From the NCBI RefSeq assembly GCF_003441615.1, contig NZ_CP031842.1, positions 1,258,501 to 1,322,500 on the forward strand: 64,000 nucleotides of DNA. Direction: 5' to 3'. This document shows, one piece after another, positions 7,542 to 16,335 of the stretch; within the stretch, counting starts at the first letter, position 1, and each line of letters starts with the position of its first letter. The translations under genes were made by a program, and so were the position numbers. The notes beneath the pieces are model-generated. The model ran no database searches. It was not told the DNA's origin and saw nothing but the letters and a program-made list of their open reading frames with translations. Source of the stretch: Dechloromonas sp. HYN0024. GTDB lineage: Bacteria > Pseudomonadota > Gammaproteobacteria > Burkholderiales > Rhodocyclaceae.

Positions 7542-8797
7542 GTCTTGGTCCGGGGCAGTTCAATGCGGGCGAGGGCGCCGCCGTCGTCGGGGTTGGCCAG
7601 GGTCAAGCTGCCACCCAGCTGCTCGACGGCGCTGCGGGTCAGCATCAGGCCGACGCCACTACCCCGTTCATGGGCGGGAAAGCTGGCTTGTCCACCGAGT
7701 TCAAGTACCTCGGGAGGAAAGCCGGGACCGTGGTCACGGATGTCGATGCTGAGGATTTCGGTACTCCAGCCCAGACGGATATCAAGCGGGCTGGCGGTAG
7801 CGTTGGCAGCATTGTTGAGCAGGTTGAGGACGGCTTGTTCGAGGCGTGGGTCGGCGACGATATCGGGGGCTGTCCCGTCGCTGGTGACGATCAGCCGGCT
7901 GCTCGCCTGCGGACGGGCCGCATGCCAATGCTGGCGTACCTCGGCGAGCCACTGGTCGGCAGCCTGCAGCGGCGAGTTTTCCAGACGTTCGGCGCCAGCC
8001 CGGCGTGAGAGGCCGGTGATGATCTGCTTGCAGACACCGATCTGCTGGCGCAGCAGGGCAATGTCCTCTTGGGCTGCCGGGCTTAGACCGGCTTCGTTGG
8101 CCAGTTCGCCGGCCAGCAGGGCCATCGTGCCGAGCGGCGTGCCAAGTTCATGCGCGGCACCGGCAGCGAGCGTTCCCATCGCCATGACGCGCTCATCGCG
8201 CAGCCCCTGTTCGCGGGCGGTGGCCAGTTCAGCATCGCGCTGGCGAATAATGCGGGTGGTGCGGACGATAACCCAGCCGATCATCACGGTAGAGACAACG
8301 AAAATCAGCCACATGCCGCCCAGGTGCAGGCGCGTCGCCCGGGTTGCATCGGCCATTGGCAAGGGGATGTAATAAACCATGAGCAGCGAATAGGCGGCGA
8401 TGGTGATGGTGGTAATGGTCGCCACCCAGCGTCCCGGCAGCGTCAGGGCAGCGACCGCCACCGGTGGCAGAAGCAGCGAGACAAGGGGGTTGGCAGCGCC
8501 GCCACTGAGAAATACCACGGCGCTCAGGATCCCGACATCAAACAGCAGGTGGCTGAAAATTTCGCCTGTCGTGGCCGTGCGTGCGCTGGCCGTTCGCCAT
8601 TGCGCCAGGCCATTGAACAGGCCGGCAATGGCGACAATACCCAGGAGCGGTGTCTGCGGGACGGGGATGTCGAGCAGGCCGGGTCCAACCAGAATGAGTT
8701 GCGCCAGGACGGCGAGCACCGCCCAGCGACCGAGGACGAGGCGGCGCAGGTTGGCCAGGTGGTCAGAGTTTGCGGTTGTGCTCAGGGTTATTGCCAT
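7538..8797 (-). CDS. regB: Redox sensor histidine kinase, RegB/PrrB family
   Basis: This 419-residue membrane kinase has about six N-terminal hydrophobic segments (residues 20-185). The GGxxNP quinone-interaction motif (GGAANP) is at 99-104. The H-box AAGAAHELGTPL has His216, and the redox-active Cys of the family is conserved as Cys256 (IGVCKQI). The ATPase domain has N, G1 and G2 boxes (LLNNAANA, DHGPGFP, GSGVGL). It senses the ubiquinone pool and redox state and phosphorylates RegA. The presence of both the quinone motif and the redox Cys argues for a fully functional sensor. It is divergent from a diheme cytochrome gene. Confidence 0.93.
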   Translation of the reverse strand: MAITLSTTANSDHLANLRRLVLGRWAVLAVLAQLILVGPGLLDIPVPQTPLLGIVAIAGLFNGLAQWRTASARTATTGEIFSHLLFDVGILSAVVFLSGGAANPLVSLLLPPVAVAALTLPGRWVATITTITIAAYSLLMVYYIPLPMADATRATRLHLGGMWLIFVVSTVMIGWVIVRTTRIIRQRDAELATAREQGLRDERVMAMGTLAAGAAHELGTPLGTMALLAGELANEAGLSPAAQEDIALLRQQIGVCKQIITGLSRRAGAERLENSPLQAADQWLAEVRQHWHAARPQASSRLIVTSDGTAPDIVADPRLEQAVLNLLNNAANATASPLDIRLGWSTEILSIDIRDHGPGFPPEVLELGGQASFPAHERGSGVGLMLTRSAVEQLGGSLTLANPDDGGALARIELPRTKT

Positions 8798-8844
8798 GAC
8801 CCGGATTATGCGTGATTTGTGTCAATTTTCAGTGGCTTGAGAGG

Positions 8845-8861
8845 TGCGACAATTCGTCGCA
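8845..8861. promoter_or_regulatory. Putative RegA/RegR-type binding site between regB and cytochrome c4
   Basis: TGCGACAATTCGTCGCA is a perfect 6-bp inverted repeat with a 5-base spacer. It lies 47 bases upstream of the regB ATG and 23 bases upstream of the cytochrome ATG. It shares 15 of 17 bases with the site upstream of nosZ and fits the recalled RegR core with one mismatch. Autoregulation of regBA and control of the cytochrome operon are inferred. Confidence 0.6.
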
Positions 8862-8884
8862 TTGATCCTTGGGAGTTGGTCTGC

Positions 8885-9547
8885 ATGCTGAAGGTATTTC
8901 GCTTTTCACTACTGCTGACGGTGCTCGTGCTGAACCTGCCGGCCAGCGCCGTCGACCTTGAAAAAGGCAAGGAAATCAACGGTACCTGCGCCGCCTGTCA
9001 CAGCGATAACGGCCAGGGCGGCAAGAAAGGCGAATACCCGCGGATTGCGGGGCAGCAGGTTAAATACATCGAAACCCAGTTAAGGAATTTTCGCTCGCGG
9101 ACGCGGGTCAATATCCCGATGTTTCCTTATACGCAGGAGCGTGAGCTGTCCGATGCCGACATCAAGGACATTGCCGCCTATCTCGCCGGTATCGAGCTGG
9201 ATACCAAAATGCCGACCTATGTCGGCACCGAGGATGCGCTGACCCGCTTGCTGATGGCTGAAAAAGTGATGATCGTCCCCCGCGCCGAGGGCGATTTGAC
9301 CAATGGCGGGAAAATCTACCAGAAACAGTGCGCCGCCTGTCATGGCAAGAGCGGCCGGGGGCGAGGCATGTTTCCGATGCTGGTCGGGCAATACACCCCG
9401 TATCTGCAGCGTCAGGTTGACCTCTATCTGAAGGGCGACCGGCCGCATGACGAGGAAGGTATGGTTGGCTTGCTCAATGCCCTCAATCTGCAGGATATCC
9501 AGGATGTTCTGGCTTATCTGACATCGATTCAGGAGCACGGCGAATGA
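8885..9547 (+). CDS. Diheme c4-like cytochrome c
   Basis: The 220-residue exported protein has a signal peptide ending ASA and two class I cytochrome domains, each with a CAACH heme motif (near residues 34 and 150). Met residues downstream of each (PMFPY and GMVGLL) are candidate axial ligands. Cytochrome c4 proteins carry electrons between the bc1 complex and terminal reductases or oxidases. A GGGAG site precedes the ATG at 8885. The next gene overlaps its stop by four bases. Divergence from regBA and the intervening box suggest redox control. Confidence 0.9.
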   Translation: MLKVFRFSLLLTVLVLNLPASAVDLEKGKEINGTCAACHSDNGQGGKKGEYPRIAGQQVKYIETQLRNFRSRTRVNIPMFPYTQERELSDADIKDIAAYLAGIELDTKMPTYVGTEDALTRLLMAEKVMIVPRAEGDLTNGGKIYQKQCAACHGKSGRGRGMFPMLVGQYTPYLQRQVDLYLKGDRPHDEEGMVGLLNALNLQDIQDVLAYLTSIQEHGE

Positions 9548-9882
9548 AGCGTTCAAGCTTGATCGGGATGATGGTCCTGCTTATTCTTTCCTCGGCCTGG
9601 GGGCACGGTCATCCCGGACAGATCGACGACAGCATGCCCGATGCCCAGCGCATCCGTTTCTGCGAACGGGTGCGCGATCATGCCCTGCAGGCGTTCTACA
9701 ACCGCGACAAGGGGCGGCCGATGAAGTTGTTTGATGAGGATGGCAGCGACGGGGCGCGCATTACCAATCACATCATCCGGCGCATCTACGAAGAGCCGCA
9801 GATTTCCAGCCCGAAAAAGGCTGAAACCTTTGGCCGTGCCACCTGCAACGAAATGATGGGGACGTCGGCTGCGTCAGAATAG
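9544..9882 (+). CDS. Small secreted protein of unknown function
   Basis: The 112-residue product has a signal peptide ending at about AWG-HG and two Cys in the mature part (RFCERV and ATCNEM), which could form a disulfide. It is translationally coupled to the diheme cytochrome by an ATGA overlap, so a periplasmic accessory role to that cytochrome is possible. I do not recognise the family. Confidence 0.75.
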   Translation: MKRSSLIGMMVLLILSSAWGHGHPGQIDDSMPDAQRIRFCERVRDHALQAFYNRDKGRPMKLFDEDGSDGARITNHIIRRIYEEPQISSPKKAETFGRATCNEMMGTSAASE

Positions 9883-10434
9883 AAAGGGGATGAAGCGTTT
9901 GGTGCGCTGGGCGTATTCGGCATAGACCGGACCAAAATAGGCCAGACATTCCTTTTCGTCTGTCCTGGCGGTGAGCCAAAGGAACAGGGTGGCCGCCCCG
10001 ACGAGGATACTGCCGGTCAGTCCGGGGTCGAGCAGGTAAGTGCCCCAGGCCAGGGCCAGCAGCGAGCTGTACATGGGATGGCGGATATAGCCGAAGATGC
10101 CCGTCGAAACGAGTTGGGTCGTCTTCTCGAAAGCGTAGAAGGAGGGATCGTCACGCTGCCGGTCCGGGTGGCCCTGCCGATACAGCGTGAGGAGCCCGGT
10201 GAGGGCCAGGCCGATACTGATCAGGAGGAGCAGTGAAGCGACCTGCAGGTTGAGCGTTGTCAGCTCGCGGTCAAGAAACTGGCGATTCAGGACCAGCAGA
10301 CCGAGTATGGCCTCCCACGCAAAGAAGCGATAGAAACCGTGGCTGCCAAGCCGGCTCAGCGGCTTTCGCGAGAGCCAGGCCAGCGTCGCCGTGCCGGCTG
10401 CCAGCGCCTGCGCGTCGGTTAGAAACTCAACCAT
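9874..10434 (-). CDS. ICMT/PEMT-like integral membrane methyltransferase family protein
   Basis: The 186-residue membrane protein has about five hydrophobic segments. The SAM-binding signature of the isoprenylcysteine carboxyl methyltransferase/phospholipid methyltransferase superfamily is present: GIFGYIRHPMYSS near residue 115, then a C-terminal EY..R..RFIPF. Bacterial members (also NnrU/MddA-like) methylate varied small substrates, so the substrate cannot be named. It converges on the previous gene with a 9-base overlap, and its start overlaps the aminopeptidase stop by 8 bases. Confidence 0.75.
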   Translation of the reverse strand: MVEFLTDAQALAAGTATLAWLSRKPLSRLGSHGFYRFFAWEAILGLLVLNRQFLDRELTTLNLQVASLLLLISIGLALTGLLTLYRQGHPDRQRDDPSFYAFEKTTQLVSTGIFGYIRHPMYSSLLALAWGTYLLDPGLTGSILVGAATLFLWLTARTDEKECLAYFGPVYAEYAQRTKRFIPFLF

Positions 10435-11731
10435 CGAAGGCGCTGCTCAGGGCGGCGATCATGCAGCCGTGGTCGAGGACGCCGGCACTTTCGCGGACAC
10501 TGTGCATGGCCCACATGGGCGAGCCGACATCCACGCTGGGGATGCCCAGGCGCGCGGCGACGATCGGGCCGATGGTGCTGCCGCAGCCGAGATCGGTGCG
10601 GTGGGCATACTGCTGGCAGGGCACGCCAGCCTTGGCGCAGATGGCCATGAAGCGGGCTGCTGTCTCGGCACTGGTGCTGTAGCGCTGGTTGGCATTGCTC
10701 TTGATGACCGGGCCGGCATTGACCAGCGCGTGGTGACAGGGTTCGTAGGCGGCGGGAAAGTTGGGGTGCCAGGCATGTGCCATGTCGGCGCTGATAAAAA
10801 AACTGCGGGCCAGCATTCGTTGCTGGTCTTCACTATCCAGGCTGGCACTGTTGGCCATCCGGTCAATGACATCGACGAGAAAACTGCCGCCGGCCCCGGT
10901 GGCGCTTTCGCTGCCGACTTCTTCGTGATCGAAAAAGGCGCACAGGCAGGTGGCGGCGGGCTGGTCGGTGGCGAGCAAGGCGCTCAGTGCAGCATGGCAG
11001 GAGGCCAGGTTGTCGAGCTGGCTGTTGGCGATGAACTCACTCTCAACACCCCACAGGACACCTTTTTGTGTGTCGTAGGCATTGAGTTCCCAGGTCAGCA
11101 GATCGTCTGCCTTAACACCAAGGCGGTCGGCGATGGGCTGACGGAAACGTGCTTCGGCCTTTGTGCCGTCTTCCGAAACACCGAGCAGTAAGGGCAGTTC
11201 GGTCTGCTTGTTGAATTTCAGGCCGCTTTCGTTAACCTCGCGATTCATGTGGATGGCGAGGTTGGGCAGGCGCAGCAACGGTTCGTCGAAGCGGATCAGA
11301 CGGATCACGAAACCAGCGGGGGTGCGTACCGTGACGCGGCCAGCCAGCGACAGGTCGCGGTCGGCAAAGGTGGCGAGGATGGGACCGCCATAGACTTCGA
11401 CGCCGAGGCGCACCATGCCGGCAGCATCGTCCGCCGGCTTCGGCTTGAGGCGCAGTCCGGGCGAGTCGGTATGAGCGCCGATCAGGCGCAGGCCGGTGGT
11501 TGCTGGTGGCTGGTTGCCGACGATGAAGGCAATGATCGAAGCGCCACCCCGTACGACGTAGTGGCGGCTACCGGGGATCAAGGTCCAACGCTCAGCTTCA
11601 TCCAGTCGACTGAAGCCGGCTGCCGTGAGCCGTGTTTCACAAGTCTGGACGGCATGCCACGGGCTCGGGCTGGCATCGATGAAATCCAGGAGATCCTGCG
11701 CCTGGGCGCGGACAGCAGGGGATATTTTCAT
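10427..11731 (-). CDS. apeB: M18 family aspartyl aminopeptidase
   Basis: The 434-residue cytosolic dizinc peptidase removes N-terminal residues, with a preference for Asp/Glu in characterised relatives. Diagnostic segments are AHTDSPGLRLKPKP (metal His and Asp, near 82-95), FDHEEVGSESATGAGG (metal Asp and catalytic Glu pair), ISADMAHAWHPNF and the C-terminal metal His in MWAMHSVRE. Length matches the family. It overlaps the upstream hydrolase by four bases and the downstream methyltransferase by eight, in a minus-strand operon. Confidence 0.93.
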   Translation of the reverse strand: MKISPAVRAQAQDLLDFIDASPSPWHAVQTCETRLTAAGFSRLDEAERWTLIPGSRHYVVRGGASIIAFIVGNQPPATTGLRLIGAHTDSPGLRLKPKPADDAAGMVRLGVEVYGGPILATFADRDLSLAGRVTVRTPAGFVIRLIRFDEPLLRLPNLAIHMNREVNESGLKFNKQTELPLLLGVSEDGTKAEARFRQPIADRLGVKADDLLTWELNAYDTQKGVLWGVESEFIANSQLDNLASCHAALSALLATDQPAATCLCAFFDHEEVGSESATGAGGSFLVDVIDRMANSASLDSEDQQRMLARSFFISADMAHAWHPNFPAAYEPCHHALVNAGPVIKSNANQRYSTSAETAARFMAICAKAGVPCQQYAHRTDLGCGSTIGPIVAARLGIPSVDVGSPMWAMHSVRESAGVLDHGCMIAALSSAFDG

Positions 11732-12612
11732 GGCGTCTTGGGGTTCAGCAAGTCAAGCAACAGTCGGGCAATGCGTTTATCGTAAAGCATCGCAATATGT
11801 CCGGCCACCGGCAGTTCGACATCACGTGCGCCGGGCAGGCGCTGGTTGTCCTGAGGCATGACGTAGTTGTCGTAAGGGTTGCGCAGGCTGATGGTGGGAA
11901 CCCTCAAGGGTTCGGTCGCCATGTCGCGCAGCCACAGTGATCCCGGCGTCATTTCGCGGGAGTTCTGGCCCAGGCCAAGGCGGGAGAGCACGCTGCCGCT
12001 GTGTGGCGTGGCCAGGGTGAATAGTTGGTCAACCTTTTTGTTGCCGTGGCGAGCCAGGTAGGAGCGGCAGATCAGGCCACCCATACTGTGGGCGATCAGC
12101 GTCACCTGTTTGCTGCCGGTGGTGGCGCAGACTTCCTCGATACGCTGGTTGAGTTGCGGCACCAATTTGCCGAGGCTGGTGTAGGGCGGCGTCAGGCTAA
12201 GCGTGGCGACGCTGTGACCAGCTGCCTCCAGGCGGCGGCGCAGCAGCCACCAGACGCCGCGACTGCAGCCGAAACCATGCACCAGGAGAATAGGCTTGCG
12301 GCCCGGCGGAAGGCGGTCGGCCGGCATCCACAGCGGCTCGAAGGGGAGGACGAGGAGGAAGGTGAGGAGGAAGGCGAAATACTCGCCGGCCATCATCACA
12401 AAGCGCCGGCCGACGCCGAGCGCCGGGGCCGGCGAGGCGAATTTCATGGCAAACAGCCAGGTCGTGGCATTCATCCAGAAGCGCAGGCCGAGCAAGCAGT
12501 TGATCGCCCCGACAATGGCCAACGGCCATTCGAGGTGCAGGACCTGACGACCGAAAGCCACGTAAGCGGCCGTTTCGAGAGTAAGCCAGATAAGTAGGGA
12601 GATAGGGACCAT
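11728..12612 (-). CDS. Membrane-anchored alpha/beta-hydrolase, lipase-like
   Basis: The 294-residue protein begins with two or three hydrophobic segments (about 1-95), followed by an alpha/beta-hydrolase domain. The oxyanion region is LLVHGFGCSRGVWW. The nucleophile elbow is IAHSMGG, with Ala in place of the first Gly of GxSxG, as in some lipases. Plausible catalytic acid and base are Asp in NPYDNYV and His in VAGHIAML. It resembles triacylglycerol lipase or esterase proteins, but the substrate is unknown. It is coupled to apeB by a four-base overlap. Confidence 0.8.
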   Translation of the reverse strand: MVPISLLIWLTLETAAYVAFGRQVLHLEWPLAIVGAINCLLGLRFWMNATTWLFAMKFASPAPALGVGRRFVMMAGEYFAFLLTFLLVLPFEPLWMPADRLPPGRKPILLVHGFGCSRGVWWLLRRRLEAAGHSVATLSLTPPYTSLGKLVPQLNQRIEEVCATTGSKQVTLIAHSMGGLICRSYLARHGNKKVDQLFTLATPHSGSVLSRLGLGQNSREMTPGSLWLRDMATEPLRVPTISLRNPYDNYVMPQDNQRLPGARDVELPVAGHIAMLYDKRIARLLLDLLNPKTP

Positions 12613-12619
12613 GTCGGGC

Positions 12620-13336
12620 TCAGACCGCGTTGGCGTCGGGTTTGGCCAGCCATAGGCAGGCGCCTTTCGACTCCTTGTCGATGGCTTTCAGGACGCGTTC
12701 ATGCTCGGCCAGTTCTTCGGGCGAGGCGCGCTGCACGGTGAGCGGCTTGCGCTGGCGAACCAGGCCGTCTGCCCCGAGGTTCGGGCGCGCTGCGGCGTCC
12801 GGTTCGATCATCAACGAGTTCTGCCCCCGCGTCATGGCGAGGAACACATCGGCCAGCAACTCTGTGTCAAGCAGGGCGCCGTGCAGGGTGCGGCTCGAGT
12901 TGTCGATCTCGTAGCGTTCGCACAGCGCGTCGAGGCTGTTGCGCTTGCCGGGGTGGAGATCCTTGGCCATGCGCAGGGTGTCGATCACCCCGTTGCAGAT
13001 GGTGCCGACCGGCACGCGGCCGAGGCGGTCGAGTTCGGCATTCAGAAAGCCGATGTCGAAGGGCGCGTTATGGATGATCAGTTCGGCACCATTAATGAAT
13101 TCGAGGAACTCATCGGCGATGTCGGCAAATTTTGGCTTGTCAGCAAGGAATTCGAGGGTGATCCCGTGTACGGCCTGGGCGCCTTCATCAATCTCGCGCT
13201 CGGGGTTGATGTATTTGTGCAGGTGGTGGCCGGTAAAGCGCCGATTCACCATCTCGATACAGGCAACTTCAATGATGCGGTGACCCGAGCGTGGGTCAAG
13301 GCCGGTGGTTTCGGTGTCGAGGACGATCTGTCTCAT
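12620..13336 (-). CDS. dnaQ: DNA polymerase III epsilon subunit (3'-5' exonuclease)
   Basis: The 238-residue proofreading subunit carries the three exonuclease motifs: ExoI DTETTGLD at 7-14, Exo[16 protein letters not shown] near 94, and Exo[16 protein letters not shown] near 155. The catalytic DEDDh residues are present. The C-terminal region beyond 185 would bind the polymerase alpha subunit. It overlaps rnhA by four bases; an rnhA-dnaQ pair is typical for Proteobacteria. Confidence 0.96.
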   Translation of the reverse strand: MRQIVLDTETTGLDPRSGHRIIEVACIEMVNRRFTGHHLHKYINPEREIDEGAQAVHGITLEFLADKPKFADIADEFLEFINGAELIIHNAPFDIGFLNAELDRLGRVPVGTICNGVIDTLRMAKDLHPGKRNSLDALCERYEIDNSSRTLHGALLDTELLADVFLAMTRGQNSLMIEPDAAARPNLGADGLVRQRKPLTVQRASPEELAEHERVLKAIDKESKGACLWLAKPDANAV

Positions 13337-13794
13337 GCCGCTTCCCCGTTTCTCAATTCGTCAATGCCGCGATTGGCCAGGGCGTCGGCCCGTTCGTTTT
13401 CCGGATGCCCGGCGTGGCCCTTGACCCAGACCCATTCCAGCTTGTGCAATTTGACCTGGGCATCGAGCTGTTGCCAGAGGTCGGCATTCTTTACGGGCTT
13501 CTTGTCGGAAGTCTTCCAGCCGTTGCGTTTCCAGCCGTGAATCCACTCGTTGATACCCTTCAGCACATACTGCGAGTCGGTGTAGATCTTGCCGCCGATC
13601 GGACGCTTGAGCGCTTCGATGGCGCGGATTGCCGCGGTCAGTTCCATGCGGTTATTGGTCGTTTCCTTTTCGCCTCCCCACAACTCCTTTTCGTGCTGCC
13701 CGAGACGCAGGATAGCACCCCAGCCGCCTGGGCCGGGATTGCCCTTGCAGGCGCCATCGGTAAATATTTCGACGGTTTCTTCAGTGGCCTTCAT
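13333..13794 (-). CDS. rnhA: Ribonuclease HI
   Basis: The 153-residue enzyme degrades the RNA strand of RNA-DNA hybrids. Catalytic segments are intact: [14 protein letters not shown] (Asp), MELTAAI (Glu), YTDSQYV (Asp), and [12 protein letters not shown] (His and Asp). The ATG at 13794 is chosen because it has an AAAGGA site; an upstream TTG has none. It starts 14 bases inside the end of the methyltransferase gene and overlaps dnaQ by four bases. Confidence 0.96.
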   Translation of the reverse strand: MKATEETVEIFTDGACKGNPGPGGWGAILRLGQHEKELWGGEKETTNNRMELTAAIRAIEALKRPIGGKIYTDSQYVLKGINEWIHGWKRNGWKTSDKKPVKNADLWQQLDAQVKLHKLEWVWVKGHAGHPENERADALANRGIDELRNGEAA

Positions 13795-14626
13795 TGGATT
13801 CCTTTTGAGCAATCGGGCGCAGCGCCTTGGCGCGCACCGACTTGTTACGCCAGTTGGGGGTGATCAGATGCATGCCATGGACGCGCTTAATGGCGCGCAG
13901 CACGTATACCCCACCAGCAAAATTCCACCAGCGGTTGCCGGCTGATTCGATGAATTGCAGACCTTGCAGCCATTTGAGTTGGTCGACCGGTGGCAGGTAG
14001 CAGCCCAGGGTGCCCCGGTCGACTTCGAAGCCAAGCAGCTTGAGCCAGTCCTTGAGGCGGTTGACCGAGAGAAAACTGCCGTTCCAGGGAAACTCGCCAC
14101 TGCGGTCGAATTTGCGTTTGGCACCCCACAGTGAAATGGGATTGAAGCCGACGATGATGACCTGGCCCTCGGGAATCAGGATGCGCTCGACTTCGCGCAG
14201 GATCTGGTGCGGCTGGTCGCTGAATTCGAGGATATGGGGGAGCACGACCAGATCGGTGCTCAGCGAGGCGAACGGCAGGGCAGTGCAGTCACACTGCAGA
14301 TCGATGGCACCGAACTCGCCGGCCTTGAGGCGCAGGGGAATCCGGTTGGCACGCAGAAAGTCGCCGTGGGGTAGCCCCAGTTGCAGGGCATGGAAGCCAA
14401 AAACGTCAGCCACGGCAGCGTCGAGCTGGCGCTGTTCCCAGTCCAGCACATAACGGCCGGGTGCCGTGGACAGCCAGGCATCGAGTCCGGGAATTGACAT
14501 CCGGGGTGCTGCACTCGAGAGTTCCGGCATGGTTGAAATTTCGTTCATTCCTGCGTTGATTTGAAATGCCTTTTGCCGCAACGATTTTTGCGTTCGTTCA
14601 ATATCCAGTTCAATAACCGGCGCCAT
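13781..14626 (-). CDS. SAM-dependent methyltransferase upstream of rnhA
   Basis: The 281-residue protein is a class I methyltransferase-like protein. A divergent SAM-binding region is followed by the motif [34 protein letters not shown], which is typical of the Methyltransf_11 group (quoted here from several contiguous segments near residues 125-158). An equivalent gene is found beside rnhA-dnaQ in many beta- and gammaproteobacteria, usually divergent from gloB. Here gloB is about 12 kb away. The start could also be the ATG at 14548; neither has a strong ribosome site. The substrate is unknown. Confidence 0.82.
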   Translation of the reverse strand: MAPVIELDIERTQKSLRQKAFQINAGMNEISTMPELSSAAPRMSIPGLDAWLSTAPGRYVLDWEQRQLDAAVADVFGFHALQLGLPHGDFLRANRIPLRLKAGEFGAIDLQCDCTALPFASLSTDLVVLPHILEFSDQPHQILREVERILIPEGQVIIVGFNPISLWGAKRKFDRSGEFPWNGSFLSVNRLKDWLKLLGFEVDRGTLGCYLPPVDQLKWLQGLQFIESAGNRWWNFAGGVYVLRAIKRVHGMHLITPNWRNKSVRAKALRPIAQKESNEGH

Positions 14627-14841
14627 AACGACCAGGCCAGTTCCGGGATTTTAACCGCTATCCATCCTGACCTTGGATCGGCGTAAATCTTCGCTGTTCT
14701 TCGCACTCATGGCCGAGGGTCGCGAGTGTATCAATGCCCCTGTCAGCCCGTCATCCGTCAAAGCAAAATCAAGCGGTCAGGGGGGGCGCAAAGGCTACGA
14801 CCACGCGGCGGATCAGGCTGCTTGTGCCATCTTGCATACCG

Positions 14842-16068
14842 TCATTTGCTAAAGCCAACGGCCCAGCATTGTTCGAGGTTGGCTTCTACACTGGCCACGA
14901 CCTCGGCATCGAGTTTTCCCTGTTCTACCTCTTCCTGCAGAATGTCGAGAATGTCCTTGGCCGGTAGCGGGCCGCGGTAGGGGCGGTGCTGCTCGAGCGC
15001 TTGAAAGACATCGGCAACAGCGATGATGCGGGCTTCGAGTGAGAGTTCGGCTTTCTGCAAATGATAGGGGTAACCCGAGCCATCAATCCGTTCGTGGTGC
15101 TGCGAGGCCCATTGAGCTACTTCTTCCAGGCCACTGATGTTTTTCAGGATATTAAAGGTATCGAAGCTGTGCCGACGAACGATGGCGTATTCCTCGGGTG
15201 TGAGCTTGCCGGGCTTGTCGAGATAGTTATCGGGGACCCGGAGTTTGCCCAGGTCGTGCAGCAGGCCGGCCAGTTCCAGAAGTTCGCAGGTCCGGGGCGA
15301 GAGGCCCATCTTTTCGCCGATGTAGCGGGCCAGGCGTGCTACAGCATCCGAGTGTCTTTGCGTGTAGGGACTTTTCGCGTCAACAATCACCGAGAAGACA
15401 TGCATGAGACTGCGCAGATCGGAGAATTCAAGCTGCCCCTCGCTTTCGCAACCGACCCAGGTCGCCGCATAGCCAGCGACCTGCTCGCTTTCAAGGCGAA
15501 ACCAGAAGGCTTCTGAACTGGCCAGTTCGAGAAAAACCTCGACCATCTCGGGATGGAACCATTCATTTTTGTGCTCGATGACCTGTCGGCAGGTGTCCCG
15601 CACACCGAGCAGAATGTTGGAGTTATCCTTGAGGTTACCCAGCGTCAGAATATCGATGCGGTCAGCGAGATAGATGCAACTGGCGTTAAGCCGGGTTTCT
15701 TCGGGGAGGTCTAGATCCTTGAGAACAGACCAATGGGTGTGATGGTGCAGGACGACATCGGCCAGCTTCGCTAGCTGCGGGCATTGACCAAGCAGGGCAT
15801 GGCCGATGACGCAGTGTTCGTGTTCGTTTTCCCATTCCAGCTGAGCCAGGCGGGAATGGATGACGGTTTTCGAGACGCCGCAATCGTGCAGGATGGCCGC
15901 TTGAAAGAGGTCGTCCAGACGCCGCCCAGACCACCCCAGCTTTTTGCCGCATTCTGCTGCGATGTAGGCTACCCGCTTGCCGTGGTGAATATGCGTAACA
16001 CCGACGAGATCGAGAGCATCTGACAAGGAGTAGATGGCTTGATGCAGATTGACGCGATAGGTCGACAC
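14842..16068 (-). CDS. HD-GYP domain protein with an additional N-terminal HD domain
   Basis: The 408-residue cytoplasmic protein has two HD-superfamily domains. The N-terminal one (about 20-160) has HHGKRV and AILHDCG. The C-terminal HD-GYP domain (about 225-390) has LLHDLGKLRVP, HHERIDGSGYP and a downstream DVFQAL, so the metal-dependent c-di-GMP phosphodiesterase core looks intact. No receiver or membrane segment is seen. It is related in layout to the 457-residue HD-GYP protein at 45355-46728. It is monocistronic, with about 215 bases to the methyltransferase upstream promoter side. Confidence 0.88.
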   Translation of the reverse strand: MSTYRVNLHQAIYSLSDALDLVGVTHIHHGKRVAYIAAECGKKLGWSGRRLDDLFQAAILHDCGVSKTVIHSRLAQLEWENEHEHCVIGHALLGQCPQLAKLADVVLHHHTHWSVLKDLDLPEETRLNASCIYLADRIDILTLGNLKDNSNILLGVRDTCRQVIEHKNEWFHPEMVEVFLELASSEAFWFRLESEQVAGYAATWVGCESEGQLEFSDLRSLMHVFSVIVDAKSPYTQRHSDAVARLARYIGEKMGLSPRTCELLELAGLLHDLGKLRVPDNYLDKPGKLTPEEYAIVRRHSFDTFNILKNISGLEEVAQWASQHHERIDGSGYPYHLQKAELSLEARIIAVADVFQALEQHRPYRGPLPAKDILDILQEEVEQGKLDAEVVASVEANLEQCWAVGFSK

Positions 16069-16214
16069 AGGCTGGCCTCAGATTGGCAATTCGCTTAGTC
16101 GCAAACCTCTGCTTTTGCGAGATTCAAGGTGTTCAGAACCAAGCCTAGATAATAGCTGAGCTTTTCCATCAATTTCGTTTGCCCAAGGGTGAATTTCATG
16201 CGATCAGTCTTTCC

Positions 16215-16252
16215 TGCTGTCGCCCGGCCTGTTTGGCAAACGAGCGACAGCA
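16215..16252. repeat. Nested inverted repeat upstream of the HD-GYP gene
   Basis: Perfect 9-bp arms TGCTGTCGC (16215-16223) and GCGACAGCA (16244-16252) enclose a shorter dyad GTTTG-G-CAAAC (16231-16241). It lies between the DUF1329 stop and the HD-GYP promoter side, in a 267-base intergenic region. It could be the end of the DUF1329 transcript or an operator; there is no T-tract. Confidence 0.45.
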
Positions 16253-16335
16253 AACTCCCTCATTGCTGACCGAACCCGATTGCCAACCGAACGGCGACAT
16301 TGGCCGATGCGTTGTTGGCTAAGCAGCCAGCAGTC

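Noticed and set aside
13781..14626. Methyltransferase as BioC (biotin synthesis)
   Set aside because: No other bio gene is nearby and the context with rnhA-dnaQ is that of a different, uncharacterised methyltransferase group.
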